Notes under the pieces: model-generated
Database searches by the model: none
Seen by the model: the letters and a program-made list of their open reading frames with translations, nothing else
What the model was told of the DNA's origin: nothing
Assembly (NCBI RefSeq): GCF_019504385.1
Contig: NZ_CP080590.1
Coordinates: 3,080,001 to 3,144,000, forward strand
Direction: 5' to 3'
DNA from: Devosia salina
GTDB taxonomy: Bacteria > Pseudomonadota > Alphaproteobacteria > Rhizobiales > Devosiaceae
DNA length: 64,000 nucleotides
Part shown: piece after piece, positions 1-9,950 of the stretch
How the letters are laid out: each line of letters starts with the position of its first letter
How positions within the stretch are numbered: position 1 is the stretch's first letter
Position numbers and translations under genes: made by a program

Positions 1-279
1 CTTCGCCGCGAACGGCACGGCGGCAAAGAACAGGTCCATCAGCATGGTCTTGCCGCGCCCTACCTCGCCATGGAGATAGAGCCCGCGCGCGCCATGGGCC
101 GGCTTTTCAAAAAAGCCGAAGACCCGTTTGGGCTTGCGGGCGACCAGATCGTGAAGGACCCGGTCGAGTTGCCCGGCCGCTTCCACCTGTGCCGGGTCGG
201 GCGTCAGCGCGCCGCGGGCGACGAGGTCGTGATAAGCGGCCAGGACGGGACCGTTTCGTGCGGAGGTACTTGAAGACAT
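1..279 (-). CDS. zapE: ZapE/AFG1-family cell-division ATPase, N-terminal part (cut by window edge)
   Basis: The reading frame opens at ATG 279 and runs off the left edge, giving 93 residues. Its N-terminal part (YHDLVARGALTPDPAQ) and the segment with FGFFEKP, GLYLHGEVGRGKTMLMDLFF are the start and Walker A region (GxxGxGKT) of the AFG1/ZapE P-loop ATPases. ZapE is a cytoplasmic ATPase that acts at the division ring; this role is known from the family and not shown here. The catalytic remainder lies outside the window. An IS110-family transposase gene sits directly upstream on the same strand, so insertion may have separated zapE from its original promoter region. Confidence 0.85.
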   Translation of the reverse strand, partial: MSSSTSARNGPVLAAYHDLVARGALTPDPAQVEAAGQLDRVLHDLVARKPKRVFGFFEKPAHGARGLYLHGEVGRGKTMLMDLFFAAVPFAAK

Positions 280-293
280 GAACTGATCCGGAG

Positions 294-318
294 CCGCCCT
301 CGGGCCTGACCCGAGGGC
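294..318. repeat. GC-rich hairpin at the left end of the IS110 region
   Basis: GCCCTCGGG (296-304) and CCCGAGGGC (310-318) form a perfect 9-bp stem with a 5-nt loop. The outer 12 bases CCGCCCTCGGGC (294-305) recur in inverted orientation at 1473-1484, on the other side of the transposase gene. The hairpin could be part of the element end or of its palindromic target site. Confidence 0.55.
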
Positions 319-356
319 CAGTCGCCACACCCATTGCGTCGAGAGCGGCCCCCGGG

Positions 357-1286
357 TCAAGCAACTGTCGATTGTTTGACGATGGCACTGAGGATTGTGA
401 TGAACTTTCTCATTGCGGCGTTGATGGCGACCTTGAAGGGTTTGCCGTTGGCCCTGAGGCGGTCATAGAAGGTTCGGAGTGCAGGACTGCGGGCCTTCAG
501 GGCGCTCAGGGTTGCCATATAGAGGACGTTTCTGACACTGGCGCGTCCGCCGCTGCATCGGCCGGGACGTGCCGTTCGCCCCGATTGCCTTGCATGCGGG
601 GCCACCCCGACCAGGCTGGCGAGCTGTTTGGGCGTGGCATGGCCCAGCTCGGGCAGATCGCAGAGCAAGGTAGCGGCCAGAACCGGGCCGACACCCGCCA
701 CAGCGAGCAGGATCTCATAGCGCGCCTTGAGGTGGGTTGCGCGGATATGGCTGGCGATCTCGGCATCGAGCCGGGCAATGTGGCCCCCGACCATGGTGTG
801 CATGCGGGCCAGCATGCGTCGCACCATCGTGTCGGTAGCGATATCGAGCCGGGAAACGAGCTTGTTGCGTTCGGCAATCAATTGCCGGCGCAGGCCGGCC
901 AGCTCGTCCAGCCGCTGGCGCGCCGGGTCGCGTTGATAGTCGTGCTGGCCGGGCGCCAGTTGCACATAACAGGCGATCATCCTGGCATCGATTGGATCGG
1001 TCTTGGCATGGCGACCCAGGGCGTGGGCCAGAGCCCGCACGCGGGCGGGTGGAACCAGACAGACCGCAAACCCGGCTTGTGCGAGCACGTCCAGTGCCGC
1101 GCGCTCATAACCGCCCGAGGCTTCCAACCCGATCCGCTGCACGCCCAGACGGCGCAGCAGCCCGACCAGCCGTGCCAGCCCTTTGGGGGCATGGTCCACA
1201 CTCAGCACCTGGGCGCCGGGCAGGACATGCACGTCCAGCCGATCCTTGGAAACGTCGATGCCCGCGACGATGGCTTCTGATATCAT
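357..1286 (-). CDS. IS110-family transposase (DEDD recombinase)
   Basis: This 309-residue protein has the two-domain layout of IS110 transposases. The N-terminal RuvC-like DEDD domain shows AGIDVSKDRLDVHV near residues 8-21, LEASGGYE and KTDPIDARMIA. The C-terminal Tnp_20 part shows LLAVAGVGPVLAATLL, a helix-hairpin-helix-like segment, then LVGVAPHARQSG and GRASVRNVLYMA. I chose ATG 1286 because it follows a purine-rich GGGAGAGGCGAGAG stretch; an in-frame GTG at 1331 would add 15 residues. The frame is intact and no disabling lesion is visible, so the element may be active. The family moves through a bridge RNA made from its non-coding end, which would here lie upstream of the start. Confidence 0.92.
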   Translation of the reverse strand: MISEAIVAGIDVSKDRLDVHVLPGAQVLSVDHAPKGLARLVGLLRRLGVQRIGLEASGGYERAALDVLAQAGFAVCLVPPARVRALAHALGRHAKTDPIDARMIACYVQLAPGQHDYQRDPARQRLDELAGLRRQLIAERNKLVSRLDIATDTMVRRMLARMHTMVGGHIARLDAEIASHIRATHLKARYEILLAVAGVGPVLAATLLCDLPELGHATPKQLASLVGVAPHARQSGRTARPGRCSGGRASVRNVLYMATLSALKARSPALRTFYDRLRANGKPFKVAINAAMRKFITILSAIVKQSTVA

Positions 1287-1413
1287 CTCTCTCGCCTCTC
1301 CCTGGCTTGTGATGCGGGCAACTGCCCTCACAACTGTTCGGGTTTAGGGAAGAGCCGACAGGACCCTGCTTAACCTCGGCCGATAAGGCCTGTCCGAGGA
1401 CGGTCGCTGTCAA

Positions 1414-1444
1414 CCCGGGAGTGCGGCTGCGACCGCCTCCCGGG
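1414..1444. other. Strong hairpin in the IS110 non-coding end (possible bridge RNA segment)
   Basis: CCCGGGAG (1414-1421) pairs with CTCCCGGG (1437-1444), and GCGG (1423-1426) pairs with CCGC (1433-1436). Together they make a 12-bp stem with one bulged base and a 6-nt loop. It lies in the roughly 190-nt non-coding stretch upstream of the IS110 transposase, where IS110-group elements encode their bridge RNA. Whether it is that RNA is inference. Confidence 0.4.
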
Positions 1445-1515
1445 ACAACTTAATCAGATATCGTCGATACAAGCCCGAGGGCGGAATTGTGGATGAGGCA
1501 GCCGTCCGTGGAAGG

Positions 1516-1540
1516 AAAAAGCCGGCCCAATCGGACCGGC
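1516..1540 (-). terminator. Rho-independent terminator after omp19
   Basis: On the minus strand GCCGGTCC and GGGCCGGC form an 8-bp stem (one G-U pair) followed by TTTTT. It begins 12 bases beyond the omp19 stop codon. Confidence 0.75.
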
Positions 1541-1551
1541 CTTCAAAGACT

Positions 1552-2154
1552 TTAGCGGGCCATCGAGACGGCCTGGCCGCCGCCCATGGTGCCGATATAG
1601 CGGCCGCCCGAGGGGGCGAGGAAAGCGGCGATATTGCCGTTTTCATCATAGAGCTGGAGCTGGCTACCCACCTGCTGCCAGCCAGTGACCGAAGCGATCT
1701 GCGGCACGGTGCAGCCCGGCGCCGAGGCGCGGTAGTAATTGGTGCCGGTCTTGGCGGTGAGCGGCAGGTTGAGGCGACAGGTCTGGCCCGCAGCCACCAC
1801 GTTCCAGGCACCTTCCGGGCCGGTCGACACCCCGGTCGTCAGCGGTGCGCCCACAGTGGTGATCGAGCCGGCACCCGTGCCCGCCACGGGGGTGGTGGCG
1901 CTGGCAGTGGTCGTGGTCTGGCCGCCCAGGACCGGCTGGCCGCTGAGGCCTGGCGCCGGCGTGCCGGTGGCACCAATGGCCGGCAGCGTCGTCTGCTGCA
2001 CGGTGGAATTCTGCACCGGCTGCAACTGCTGGGGCTGGCCCACGACATTGAGATTGGCGGTGTTGGTCCGGCTTGACGGGGAACAGGCCGCCGCCAGAAG
2101 GGCGAGGGCCGCAAGGCCGATAACGGATGAAGCGCCGCGCTTCCAATCCTGCAT
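1552..2154 (-). CDS. omp19: Omp19-like outer-membrane lipoprotein with AprI/Inh domain
   Basis: The 200-residue product starts with a lipoprotein signal, ending in the lipobox LLAAACS with the lipidated Cys at about residue 24. A low-complexity Q/P/T-rich spacer runs from about residue 30 to 110. The last 85 residues form the beta-barrel domain of bacterial metalloprotease inhibitors (GAWNVVAAGQTCRLNLPL, the second Cys in APGC, LQLYDENGNIAAFL, GGQAVSMAR). The same architecture is found in Brucella Omp19, a surface lipoprotein that inhibits proteases. AGGAG lies at the proper distance before ATG 2154, and a terminator follows the stop. The gene appears monocistronic. Confidence 0.85.
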   Translation of the reverse strand: MQDWKRGASSVIGLAALALLAAACSPSSRTNTANLNVVGQPQQLQPVQNSTVQQTTLPAIGATGTPAPGLSGQPVLGGQTTTTASATTPVAGTGAGSITTVGAPLTTGVSTGPEGAWNVVAAGQTCRLNLPLTAKTGTNYYRASAPGCTVPQIASVTGWQQVGSQLQLYDENGNIAAFLAPSGGRYIGTMGGGQAVSMAR

Positions 2155-2327
2155 TGATCACTCCTGCCGCGTTGGCTTAATGCATATTAACACTTGTGGC
2201 GGCTTATACCCAAAGCCTCCACCCGGTTCAATTGCCCGACCCGCATCAATCCGCCTCTCACACCAATGTGGCCGATTTAGGCAATCTCGCGCAATCAGGC
2301 GATTGCGCGCCTGGCGACACCTGGTGA

Positions 2328-2561
2328 TCAGGGCGTCGATCCCTCCATGTCCCGCAGCAGGTCTTCGGCCAACGCAGTGGCATCGGCCACTTCGTCCTCT
2401 GGCACCTCCACGACAAATCCCTCCGGACCGAACAGGTTGGGTACGCCGGGCAAGCCGCCCTCGCGCGGATCCAGCGGATGAAAGCCATGCGCCCTGAGCG
2501 CCACGATCAGCACGCGGGCAACGGACTGGTTCTTGACCTGGATGATGGGGGCGAATTTCAT
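2328..2561 (-). CDS. Small DUF2007-like protein
   Basis: This 77-residue cytoplasmic protein starts at ATG 2561, preceded by GGAG; a longer in-frame start at 2630 has no obvious ribosome site. The layout is an N-terminal strand-helix (IIQVKNQSVARVLIVALRAHG), a central glycine-rich loop with LFGPEGFVVEVPEDEV, and a C-terminal acidic helix. This resembles the small DUF2007 'putative signal-transducing' fold, in which a similar VPEED segment occurs. The match is by general pattern only. It stands alone, divergent from the yej operon. Confidence 0.55.
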   Translation of the reverse strand: MKFAPIIQVKNQSVARVLIVALRAHGFHPLDPREGGLPGVPNLFGPEGFVVEVPEDEVADATALAEDLLRDMEGSTP

Positions 2562-2771
2562 TTTGGGCTCCGTGTTGGGCCCATGGTGGCCGAGTGCGCC
2601 AAGCCGGGCAAGGGCCTGCGGCGACCGCACCTCGCGGCCGCTGGGGTCGCACGGCTTGCCAAGGCGTCATCGAAATGTTGCATTGGGAGAAATCCGTCAC
2701 TGCATGGTGATTTGCCCGAGCGTCGGCGCTGGTCACCATGGGGACCGGTCTTTCATGTCGCCGGAGCAGGA

Positions 2772-3872
2772 ATGGGCGCCTATATCCTTCGCCGCCTCTT
2801 GCTGATGATCCCGACCGTGTTCGGTATCATGGCCGTGTCGTTTCTCATCACCCAGTTTGCGCCGGGCGGCCCGGTGGAGCAGGCGCTGGCCAACCTTTCG
2901 GGCCAGAATGCCAGCATCACCGAGCGCATCACCGGCAGCCAGGCGGGCGACTTTTCCGGCCAGCCCGGACAGGGCGGCAAGCAAGGTTCGGGCTATCGCG
3001 GCAGCCAGGGCCTGCCGCCCGAACTGGTGGCGCGGATCGAAAAGCAGTTCGGCTTCGACAAGCCCCCGCTCGAGCGCTTCTTCTCGATGCTGGGCAATTA
3101 TCTGCGCTTCGACTTTGGCGAAAGCTATTACCGCGATGCCTCGGTCATCGACCTGGTGCTCGAAAAAATGCCGGTTTCGATCTCGCTGGGCCTCTGGATG
3201 ACGCTGATCTCCTATGGCGTCTGCATCCCCCTGGGCATTGCCAAGGCGATCCGCGACGGGTCGCGCTTCGACGTCTGGACCTCGACGGTGATCATCGTCG
3301 GCTATGCCGTGCCCGGCTTTCTCGTCGCCATTGCACTGGTCGTCCTGTTTGCCGGCGGCTCATTCTGGTCGATCTTCCCGCTGCGCGGCCTCACCTCGAC
3401 GGGCTGGTCGACCTTTCCGTGGTGGCAGCAGATTTTGGACTATTTCTGGCACCTGGTCCTGCCCATCACCGCCATGAGCCTGGGGGCCTTTGCCACGGGA
3501 ACCCTGCTGACCAAGAACTCCTTCCTCGACGAGATCGGCAAGCAATATGTCGTCACCGCCCGCGCCAAGGGCCTGACCGAGCATCAGGTGCTCTATGGTC
3601 ACGTCTTCCGCAACGCCATGATGCTGATCATTGCCGGCTTCCCCGGCGCCTTTCTCGGCGTGTTCTTCGGGGGCTCGCTGCTGATCGAAACGATCTTTGC
3701 GCTCGATGGGCTGGGGCTTCTCTCTTATGAATCGGCCGTCAATCGCGACTATCCGGTGGTCTTTGCCACGCTCTATATCTTTTCCCTGCTTGGCCTGGTC
3801 ATCGGGCTGATCTCGGATCTCGCTTACATGTGGGTCGATCCGCGCCTCGACTTCGAGGGCCGCAAGGCATGA
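2772..3872 (+). CDS. yejB: Peptide ABC transporter permease YejB
   Basis: This 366-residue inner-membrane permease opens with GAYILRRLLLMIPTVFGIM, the conserved first helix of YejB/DppB-type subunits. It then has a periplasmic loop rich in Gly/Gln (about residues 55-80) and the binding-protein-dependent transport domain with about five more membrane segments. The EAA-type loop includes ARAKGLTEHQVLYGHVFRNA. YejB with YejE forms the channel of the YejABEF importer, which takes up peptides and microcin C in enterobacteria. ATG 2772 follows GGAGCAGG. The stop overlaps yejE by ATGA. This is the first gene of the operon yejB-yejE-(vapBC)-yejF-yejA. Confidence 0.93.
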   Translation: MGAYILRRLLLMIPTVFGIMAVSFLITQFAPGGPVEQALANLSGQNASITERITGSQAGDFSGQPGQGGKQGSGYRGSQGLPPELVARIEKQFGFDKPPLERFFSMLGNYLRFDFGESYYRDASVIDLVLEKMPVSISLGLWMTLISYGVCIPLGIAKAIRDGSRFDVWTSTVIIVGYAVPGFLVAIALVVLFAGGSFWSIFPLRGLTSTGWSTFPWWQQILDYFWHLVLPITAMSLGAFATGTLLTKNSFLDEIGKQYVVTARAKGLTEHQVLYGHVFRNAMMLIIAGFPGAFLGVFFGGSLLIETIFALDGLGLLSYESAVNRDYPVVFATLYIFSLLGLVIGLISDLAYMWVDPRLDFEGRKA

Positions 3873-5002
3873 GCGAGACCAAACTGGCCGAACCGATGTC
3901 CAGGCCTTCGCGCCTCTCCCCGCTCAACCAGCGGCGCCTCGCCAATTTTCGCTCCAATCGCCGCGGCTGGTGGAGCTTCTGGATATTTCTGGTGCTGTTC
4001 GTGGTGACGCTGGGCGCCGAGTTCGTCGCCAATGACCGGCCGATCCTGGTCATGTACCAGGGCGAGCTGATGGTCCCGGCCTTTGTCGACTATCCCGAGG
4101 CCAGGTTCGGCGGCTTTCTCGCCACCACCAATTTCCGCGACCCCTTCATCGCCGACGAAATCGAGGCCCATGGCTGGATGCTGTGGCCGCCCGTGCGCTT
4201 CAACCACAACACGGTCGACACCTATATCGCCTTTCCCGGCGCCAACCCGCCCAGCTGGCTGCTGACCCGTGACCAGATCTGCCAGCGCTATCCCCAGGGC
4301 GTGGACGACCCCAACTGCAACTGGGGCAATTATCACTGGTTGGGCAGCGACGCCGGCGGCCGCGACGTGCTGGCCCGCCTGATCCACGGTTTCCGCATTT
4401 CCATCTTGTTCGGCCTGGCCCTGACCATCCTCTCCTCGATCATCGGCGTGGGCGCCGGCGCCATTCAGGGCTATTTCGGCGGCTGGATCGACCTTGTCGG
4501 CCAGCGGCTCATCGAAATCTGGACTTCGGTTCCCTCGCTCTACCTGCTGCTGATCATCTCCTCGGTCATTGCCCCCAGCTTCTGGGTGCTGCTGGGCATC
4601 CTCCTGCTGTTCTCCTGGGTGACCCTCGTTGGCATCGTGCGGGCCGAATTCCTGCGCGCCCGCAATCTCGAATATGTCAACGCCGCCCGCGCCCTCGGCG
4701 TCTCCAACCGCATCATCATGTGGCGGCACCTCCTGCCCAATGCCATGGTCGCGACGCTGACCTTCATGCCCTTCATTCTCTCGGGCTCGGTGGCGACCCT
4801 GACCTCATTGGATTTCCTCGGCTTCGGCCTACCGGTAACTGCACCCTCGCTGGGGCGCCTGCTCGCCGAGGGCAAATCGAGCCTGGAGGCTCCCTGGCTG
4901 GCCCTGACCGGCTTCTTCACCGTCGCCATCATGATGACGCTGCTCGTCTTCATCGGCGAAGCCATCCGCGACGCTTTCGATCCCAGAAAGACGTTCCGAT
5001 GA
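3869..5002 (+). CDS. yejE: Peptide ABC transporter permease YejE
   Basis: This 377-residue partner permease starts at ATG 3869 inside the yejB stop (ATGA overlap). The N-terminal SPLNQRRLANFRSNRRGWWS is the family's cytoplasmic leader before the first membrane helix. A long periplasmic insert (about residues 50-160) is characteristic of YejE, and the transport domain follows with HWLGSDAGGRDVLARLIHG and the EAA loop AARALGVSNRIIMWRHLLPN. The frame is complete. The downstream ATPase is displaced by the 0.8-kb toxin-antitoxin pair, although in known yej operons yejF follows yejE directly. Confidence 0.93.
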   Translation: MSETKLAEPMSRPSRLSPLNQRRLANFRSNRRGWWSFWIFLVLFVVTLGAEFVANDRPILVMYQGELMVPAFVDYPEARFGGFLATTNFRDPFIADEIEAHGWMLWPPVRFNHNTVDTYIAFPGANPPSWLLTRDQICQRYPQGVDDPNCNWGNYHWLGSDAGGRDVLARLIHGFRISILFGLALTILSSIIGVGAGAIQGYFGGWIDLVGQRLIEIWTSVPSLYLLLIISSVIAPSFWVLLGILLLFSWVTLVGIVRAEFLRARNLEYVNAARALGVSNRIIMWRHLLPNAMVATLTFMPFILSGSVATLTSLDFLGFGLPVTAPSLGRLLAEGKSSLEAPWLALTGFFTVAIMMTLLVFIGEAIRDAFDPRKTFR

Positions 5003-5036
5003 TGTGTGATATGGTGACGGCCGAAGGAGGCGAACG

Positions 5037-5294
5037 ATGAACAAGATCGTGCGTGAGCATTACCCGGTCGAAAAGCTACCCGAGGACTTGCGACGGCTGG
5101 TCCCGGAGGCCGCCGAAGTCACCGTCGAAATAACCGTTGCCGAACCTGAAAAGCGGGCTGGCACAGGACTGCCATCCGGCACCGAAACGGCCGCAGCCAT
5201 CCGGAAGCTGCGGGCCCAACATCCGAACCAGAAGCGGACGATGGAGGACATCGTTTCCGACGTCAGGGCATTGCGCGACGAGTGGGACGACTGA
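5037..5294 (+). CDS. Putative antitoxin of a VapBC-type pair
   Basis: This 85-residue acidic protein is encoded immediately before a PIN-domain toxin, with one base between the stop and the toxin start. Its C-terminal helix (MEDIVSDVRALRDEWDD) is the type of toxin-wrapping tail seen in antitoxins of PIN toxins. The middle (RKLRAQHPNQKRT) is basic and may contact nucleic acid or toxin. A strong AAGGAGG precedes ATG 5037, fitting high antitoxin expression. I do not recognise a classical AbrB or RHH DNA-binding domain, so the antitoxin class is open. Confidence 0.75.
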   Translation: MNKIVREHYPVEKLPEDLRRLVPEAAEVTVEITVAEPEKRAGTGLPSGTETAAAIRKLRAQHPNQKRTMEDIVSDVRALRDEWDD

Positions 5295-5295
5295 C

Positions 5296-5801
5296 TTGCC
5301 CTTCAGCCGCATCTACCTGGACAGCAATATTCTCATCGCGGCGCTGGGCGGCGACACTGATCCCCGCATTGCCATGCCACTTCTGGAGATGATCGGCCTG
5401 GTCGGCGTCGAGACCGAGCCGCCTTTCGTGACCAGCGAGCTCACTCTCGCCGAAAGCCTGGTTCACCCTATCCGCAACGGCGACGTACGGCAGGAACAGG
5501 GCTATGAGAACGCGCTCACCACAAGTGGCTGGCTTTCGGTGATCCCAGTTTCCCGTGGCATCCTGTGGGCGGCGGCGAGCTTGCGCGCCACCTATACGCG
5601 ATTGAAGCTGCCCGACGCCATTCACGTGGCGACCGCACTTGGCGCGGACTGCCCGCACCTCCTGACAGCAGATGCGGGGCTGGTCGACAGCTACCGCGCC
5701 GGGGCTTTCCGCGAAGGTGTCTGGCAACATGGCAAGACATCGACCCAGATCGTCCGGCCAGACGACGCAACCCTGAAGACTATCCAACACTGGCTATCGA
5801 C

Positions 5802-5805
<4 letters not shown>
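5296..5805 (+). CDS. PIN-domain toxin, VapC-like
   Basis: This 169-residue PIN ribonuclease starts at TTG 5296, one base after the antitoxin stop; no ATG is available before the conserved first strand. The acidic catalytic residues are in place: D9 (IYLDSNILIAAL), E48 or E53 (TSELTLAESL), D107 (LKLPDAIHVATALG) and D126 (LLTADAGL). VapC toxins cleave tRNA or rRNA when not bound by antitoxin. The stop TGA overlaps the TTG start of yejF (TTGA at 5802-5805), so toxin and transporter ATPase are translationally coupled. Confidence 0.88.
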
Positions 5806-7436
<1,631 letters not shown>

Positions 7437-7469
7437 CCTCATGCCCGAACACCTTCGTGGAGCCGCACA

Positions 7470-9335
7470 ATGACGCTTCCCTTCAAGCTTTCCGCGCTGC
7501 TGCTGGCGGGCCTCACGGCCATCAGCCTGGCGCCGCCGGCCATGGCGCAGACGCCGACCGACACCTGGAGCAATTCCTTCCAGCTCGAAGGCGAGCCAAA
7601 ATATGGCCCCGACTACACCCATTTCGACTATGTCAATGTCGATGCGCCCAAGGGTGGCACGGTGCGCCTGGGCGACCTGGGCGGCTTCGATACGTTCAAC
7701 CCCATCCTGCCCAAGGGCGAGACGGCGGGCGGCATCGGCCTGCTCTACGAGACGCTGCTGACCCCGTCGGCCGACGAGATCGGCACCTATTACGGTCACC
7801 TGGCCGAGGCGCTGAAGATTGCCCCGGACTACAGCGCCGTCACCTTCCGCATGGACCCGGATGCCCGCTGGCACGATGGCGAGCCGGTGACGGCCGAGGA
7901 CGTGGTCTGGACCTTCGAAAAGCTAATCGAGGTCAATCCGGACCGGGCCCAATACTATGCCAACATCACCTCGGCCGAAGTGACGGCGCCCGGCGAAGTC
8001 ACCTTCACCTTCGACCAAAGCGACAATCGCGAACTGCCGCTGATCCTGGGACAATTGCTGGTGCTGCCGCAGCACTGGTGGGAGGGCACGGATGCCGAGG
8101 GCAAGCCCCGCGACATCGCCGCGTCGACGCTGGAGCCGCCGCTCGGCTCGGGCCCCTATCGCCTCGCCAACTTCGAGGCGGGCCGCTCCATCACCTATGA
8201 GCGCGTGCCCGACTATTGGGGCCTCGATCACCCCACCCAGGTCGGCCAGAACAATTTCGATGAGTATCGCATCGAATATTTCCTCGACCTCACCGTGATG
8301 TTCGAGGCCTTCAAGGGCGACCAGTTCGACTGGTGGAGCGAGAACCAGGCCCGCCGCTGGGCCACCGCCTACGACTTCCCCGCCGTCACCGACGGACGGG
8401 TGATCAAGGAGCTGTTCCCGCAGGACTATGCCGATAGCGGCGTGATGGTCGGCTTCATCATGAACCTGCGGCGCGACAAGTTCGCCGACCCGCTGGTGCG
8501 CCAGGCGCTCAACTATGCCTTCGACTTCGAGGAACTGAGCAACACCCTGTTCTATGGCCAGTACGAGCGCATCGACAGCTTCTTCTTCGGCCTGCCCTTC
8601 AAGTCCTCGGGCCTGCCTGCGGGGGAAGAACTCGAAGTGCTTGAAAGCGTGCGCGACCTGGTGCCGCCCGAGGTCTTCGATACGCCCTATACCAACCCGG
8701 TCAGCGGCGATCCGGGCAAGCTGCGGGCCAATCTGCGCACCGCGCTCGACCTGTTCACCCAGGCCGGCTACCACCTCGAAGGCACCCAGATGATCGGCCC
8801 GGACGGCCAGCCCTTCACCTTCGAAATCCTGCTCAATGGCCCGACCATCGAGCCGGTAGCGCAGAACCTCACGACAAACCTCGCGCAAATCGGCATCAAT
8901 GCCACCATCCGCACCGTGGACAGCCCGCAATTCATCAACCGCGCCCGCAGCTTCGACTATGACATGATCTATTCGGGCTGGGCCCAGTCCTATTCGCCCG
9001 GCAACGAACAACGCTTCTTCTTCGGCTCTTCGACGGCCAATGCGGAGGGCGCGCAGAACTATGCCGGCATTGCCGACCCGGCCGTGGATGCACTGATCGA
9101 AAAACTGATCGCGGCCGACGACCGCGAAACACAGGAAGCGGTGACCAAGGCATTGGACCGGGTCTTGCTGGCCAAACACTTCGTGATCCCCAGCTATACG
9201 CTGCGCACCACCCGCTCGGCTCGCTGGGACCGCTTCAGCCGCCCGGAAAACCTGCCGGCCTTCTCCTCGGGCTTTCCCACGCTCTGGTGGTGGGACGAGG
9301 CCAAGGCGGAAAAGACCGGCGGGGCGGTGCAGTAG
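7470..9335 (+). CDS. yejA: Peptide ABC transporter substrate-binding protein YejA
   Basis: This 621-residue periplasmic protein of the SBP_bac_5 family has a cleavable signal peptide ending PPAMA before QTP (about residue 27). The early motif FDYVNVDAPKGGTVRL, followed by GGFDTFNP, is the hallmark of the YejA group, and RYYRIMR-like lobe residues are replaced by VTFRMDPDARWHDGEPVTA. It should capture the peptide ligand for YejBEF. The start ATG 7470 is 34 bases after yejF. The gene closes the operon here, although yejA is first in enterobacteria. A small hairpin at 9366-9394 follows. Confidence 0.92.
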   Translation: MTLPFKLSALLLAGLTAISLAPPAMAQTPTDTWSNSFQLEGEPKYGPDYTHFDYVNVDAPKGGTVRLGDLGGFDTFNPILPKGETAGGIGLLYETLLTPSADEIGTYYGHLAEALKIAPDYSAVTFRMDPDARWHDGEPVTAEDVVWTFEKLIEVNPDRAQYYANITSAEVTAPGEVTFTFDQSDNRELPLILGQLLVLPQHWWEGTDAEGKPRDIAASTLEPPLGSGPYRLANFEAGRSITYERVPDYWGLDHPTQVGQNNFDEYRIEYFLDLTVMFEAFKGDQFDWWSENQARRWATAYDFPAVTDGRVIKELFPQDYADSGVMVGFIMNLRRDKFADPLVRQALNYAFDFEELSNTLFYGQYERIDSFFFGLPFKSSGLPAGEELEVLESVRDLVPPEVFDTPYTNPVSGDPGKLRANLRTALDLFTQAGYHLEGTQMIGPDGQPFTFEILLNGPTIEPVAQNLTTNLAQIGINATIRTVDSPQFINRARSFDYDMIYSGWAQSYSPGNEQRFFFGSSTANAEGAQNYAGIADPAVDALIEKLIAADDRETQEAVTKALDRVLLAKHFVIPSYTLRTTRSARWDRFSRPENLPAFSSGFPTLWWWDEAKAEKTGGAVQ

Positions 9336-9365
9336 CAGTTCGGTAGGCCCAACCTCGCCGGAAGG

Positions 9366-9394
9366 GACAATGCTCCCGTTTGCGGGAGAATGTC
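9366..9394. terminator. Hairpin downstream of yejA
   Basis: CTCCCG (9373-9378) and CGGGAG (9383-9388) pair around TTTG. The stem is extended imperfectly by GACAATG and AATGTC. No T-run follows, so termination is uncertain. Confidence 0.4.
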
Positions 9395-9435
9395 CGGCCA
9401 TGACATGACGCGGGCCAGACAGGAACGAGGTACAA

Positions 9436-9906
9436 GTGGCTGCCGGGAGTAATGCACACTTACTGGCCCGAGCGGACAGCACCGAGGATCATCAATTGCC
9501 CGCCCACCTCCGACGCACTCTGAAACTGGTCCTAGGAACTATCGCTGCTCTGATTGGGACCACCACTGTGTTCTCCCAAGATTTGCCAGCGGAAATCGCA
9601 TTGCTTCAGCGCTGCGGAGCCATGTTCGGGCTAATGGAAGAAGTGGCCAAGGCGGCGGGAAATCCATACGCTGCAATTATATACGGTACGAAATTTAACA
9701 ACATAGCGAGCAAAGTAGAAGAATTCTACGGAATTTCACCCAAAGGGAAAGAATTGGCCGAGGCTGCCGTTCAAAAGCAGGTTGATGTACTAATAGTCAT
9801 CTCACTATTCTCGTCGCGCAGGGATGAGGCCAGTCATTTGTTGAGTGATGTTCTGCATGCGTGCGATGCAAGTCCTCTGATCCCAAGTGCGATCCCAACC
9901 GACTAG
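9436..9906 (+). CDS. Orphan exported protein of unusual base composition
   Basis: This protein of about 156 residues starts at GTG 9436, or possibly at a later TTG near residue 21. A hydrophobic segment (LVLGTIAALIGTTTVFSQ, about residues 31-48) looks like a signal peptide or membrane anchor. The mature part is mostly helical, with KFNNIASKVEEFYGI and two Cys residues. I recognise no family. Its codons are far richer in A and T (for example AATTATATACGG and AAATTTAACAACATAGC) than those of its neighbours, which suggests recent acquisition. It stands alone between yejA and the convergent tamB. Confidence 0.5.
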   Translation: MAAGSNAHLLARADSTEDHQLPAHLRRTLKLVLGTIAALIGTTTVFSQDLPAEIALLQRCGAMFGLMEEVAKAAGNPYAAIIYGTKFNNIASKVEEFYGISPKGKELAEAAVQKQVDVLIVISLFSSRRDEASHLLSDVLHACDASPLIPSAIPTD

Positions 9907-9950
9907 CCAATCTGGTCGCCTGGTGCCCCGCACGGACGACGGTGGCCCCC

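Larger units (their letters stand above)
294..1484 (-). mobile_element. IS110-family insertion sequence (ends approximate)
   Basis: The element is inferred from a full-length IS110-family transposase plus a roughly 190-nt non-coding segment upstream of it. A 12-bp inverted pair (CCGCCCTCGGGC at 294-305, GCCCGAGGGCGG at 1473-1484) brackets the region and gives a size near 1.2 kb, typical of the family. Members of this family lack ordinary terminal inverted repeats and make no clear target duplication, so the pair may mark target or subterminal sequence and not the exact ends. Boundaries are therefore approximate. Confidence 0.55.

Noticed and set aside
357..1286. The IS110-like protein being a Piv-type site-specific invertase
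   Set aside because: Piv invertases belong to the same fold, but there is no invertible gene segment with two recombination sites next to it, and the non-coding stretch fits an insertion sequence better.
7923..9482. A 519-codon minus-strand frame opposite yejA
   Set aside because: YejA has a signal peptide and family motifs in frame on the plus strand, and the opposite frame has no recognisable domain.
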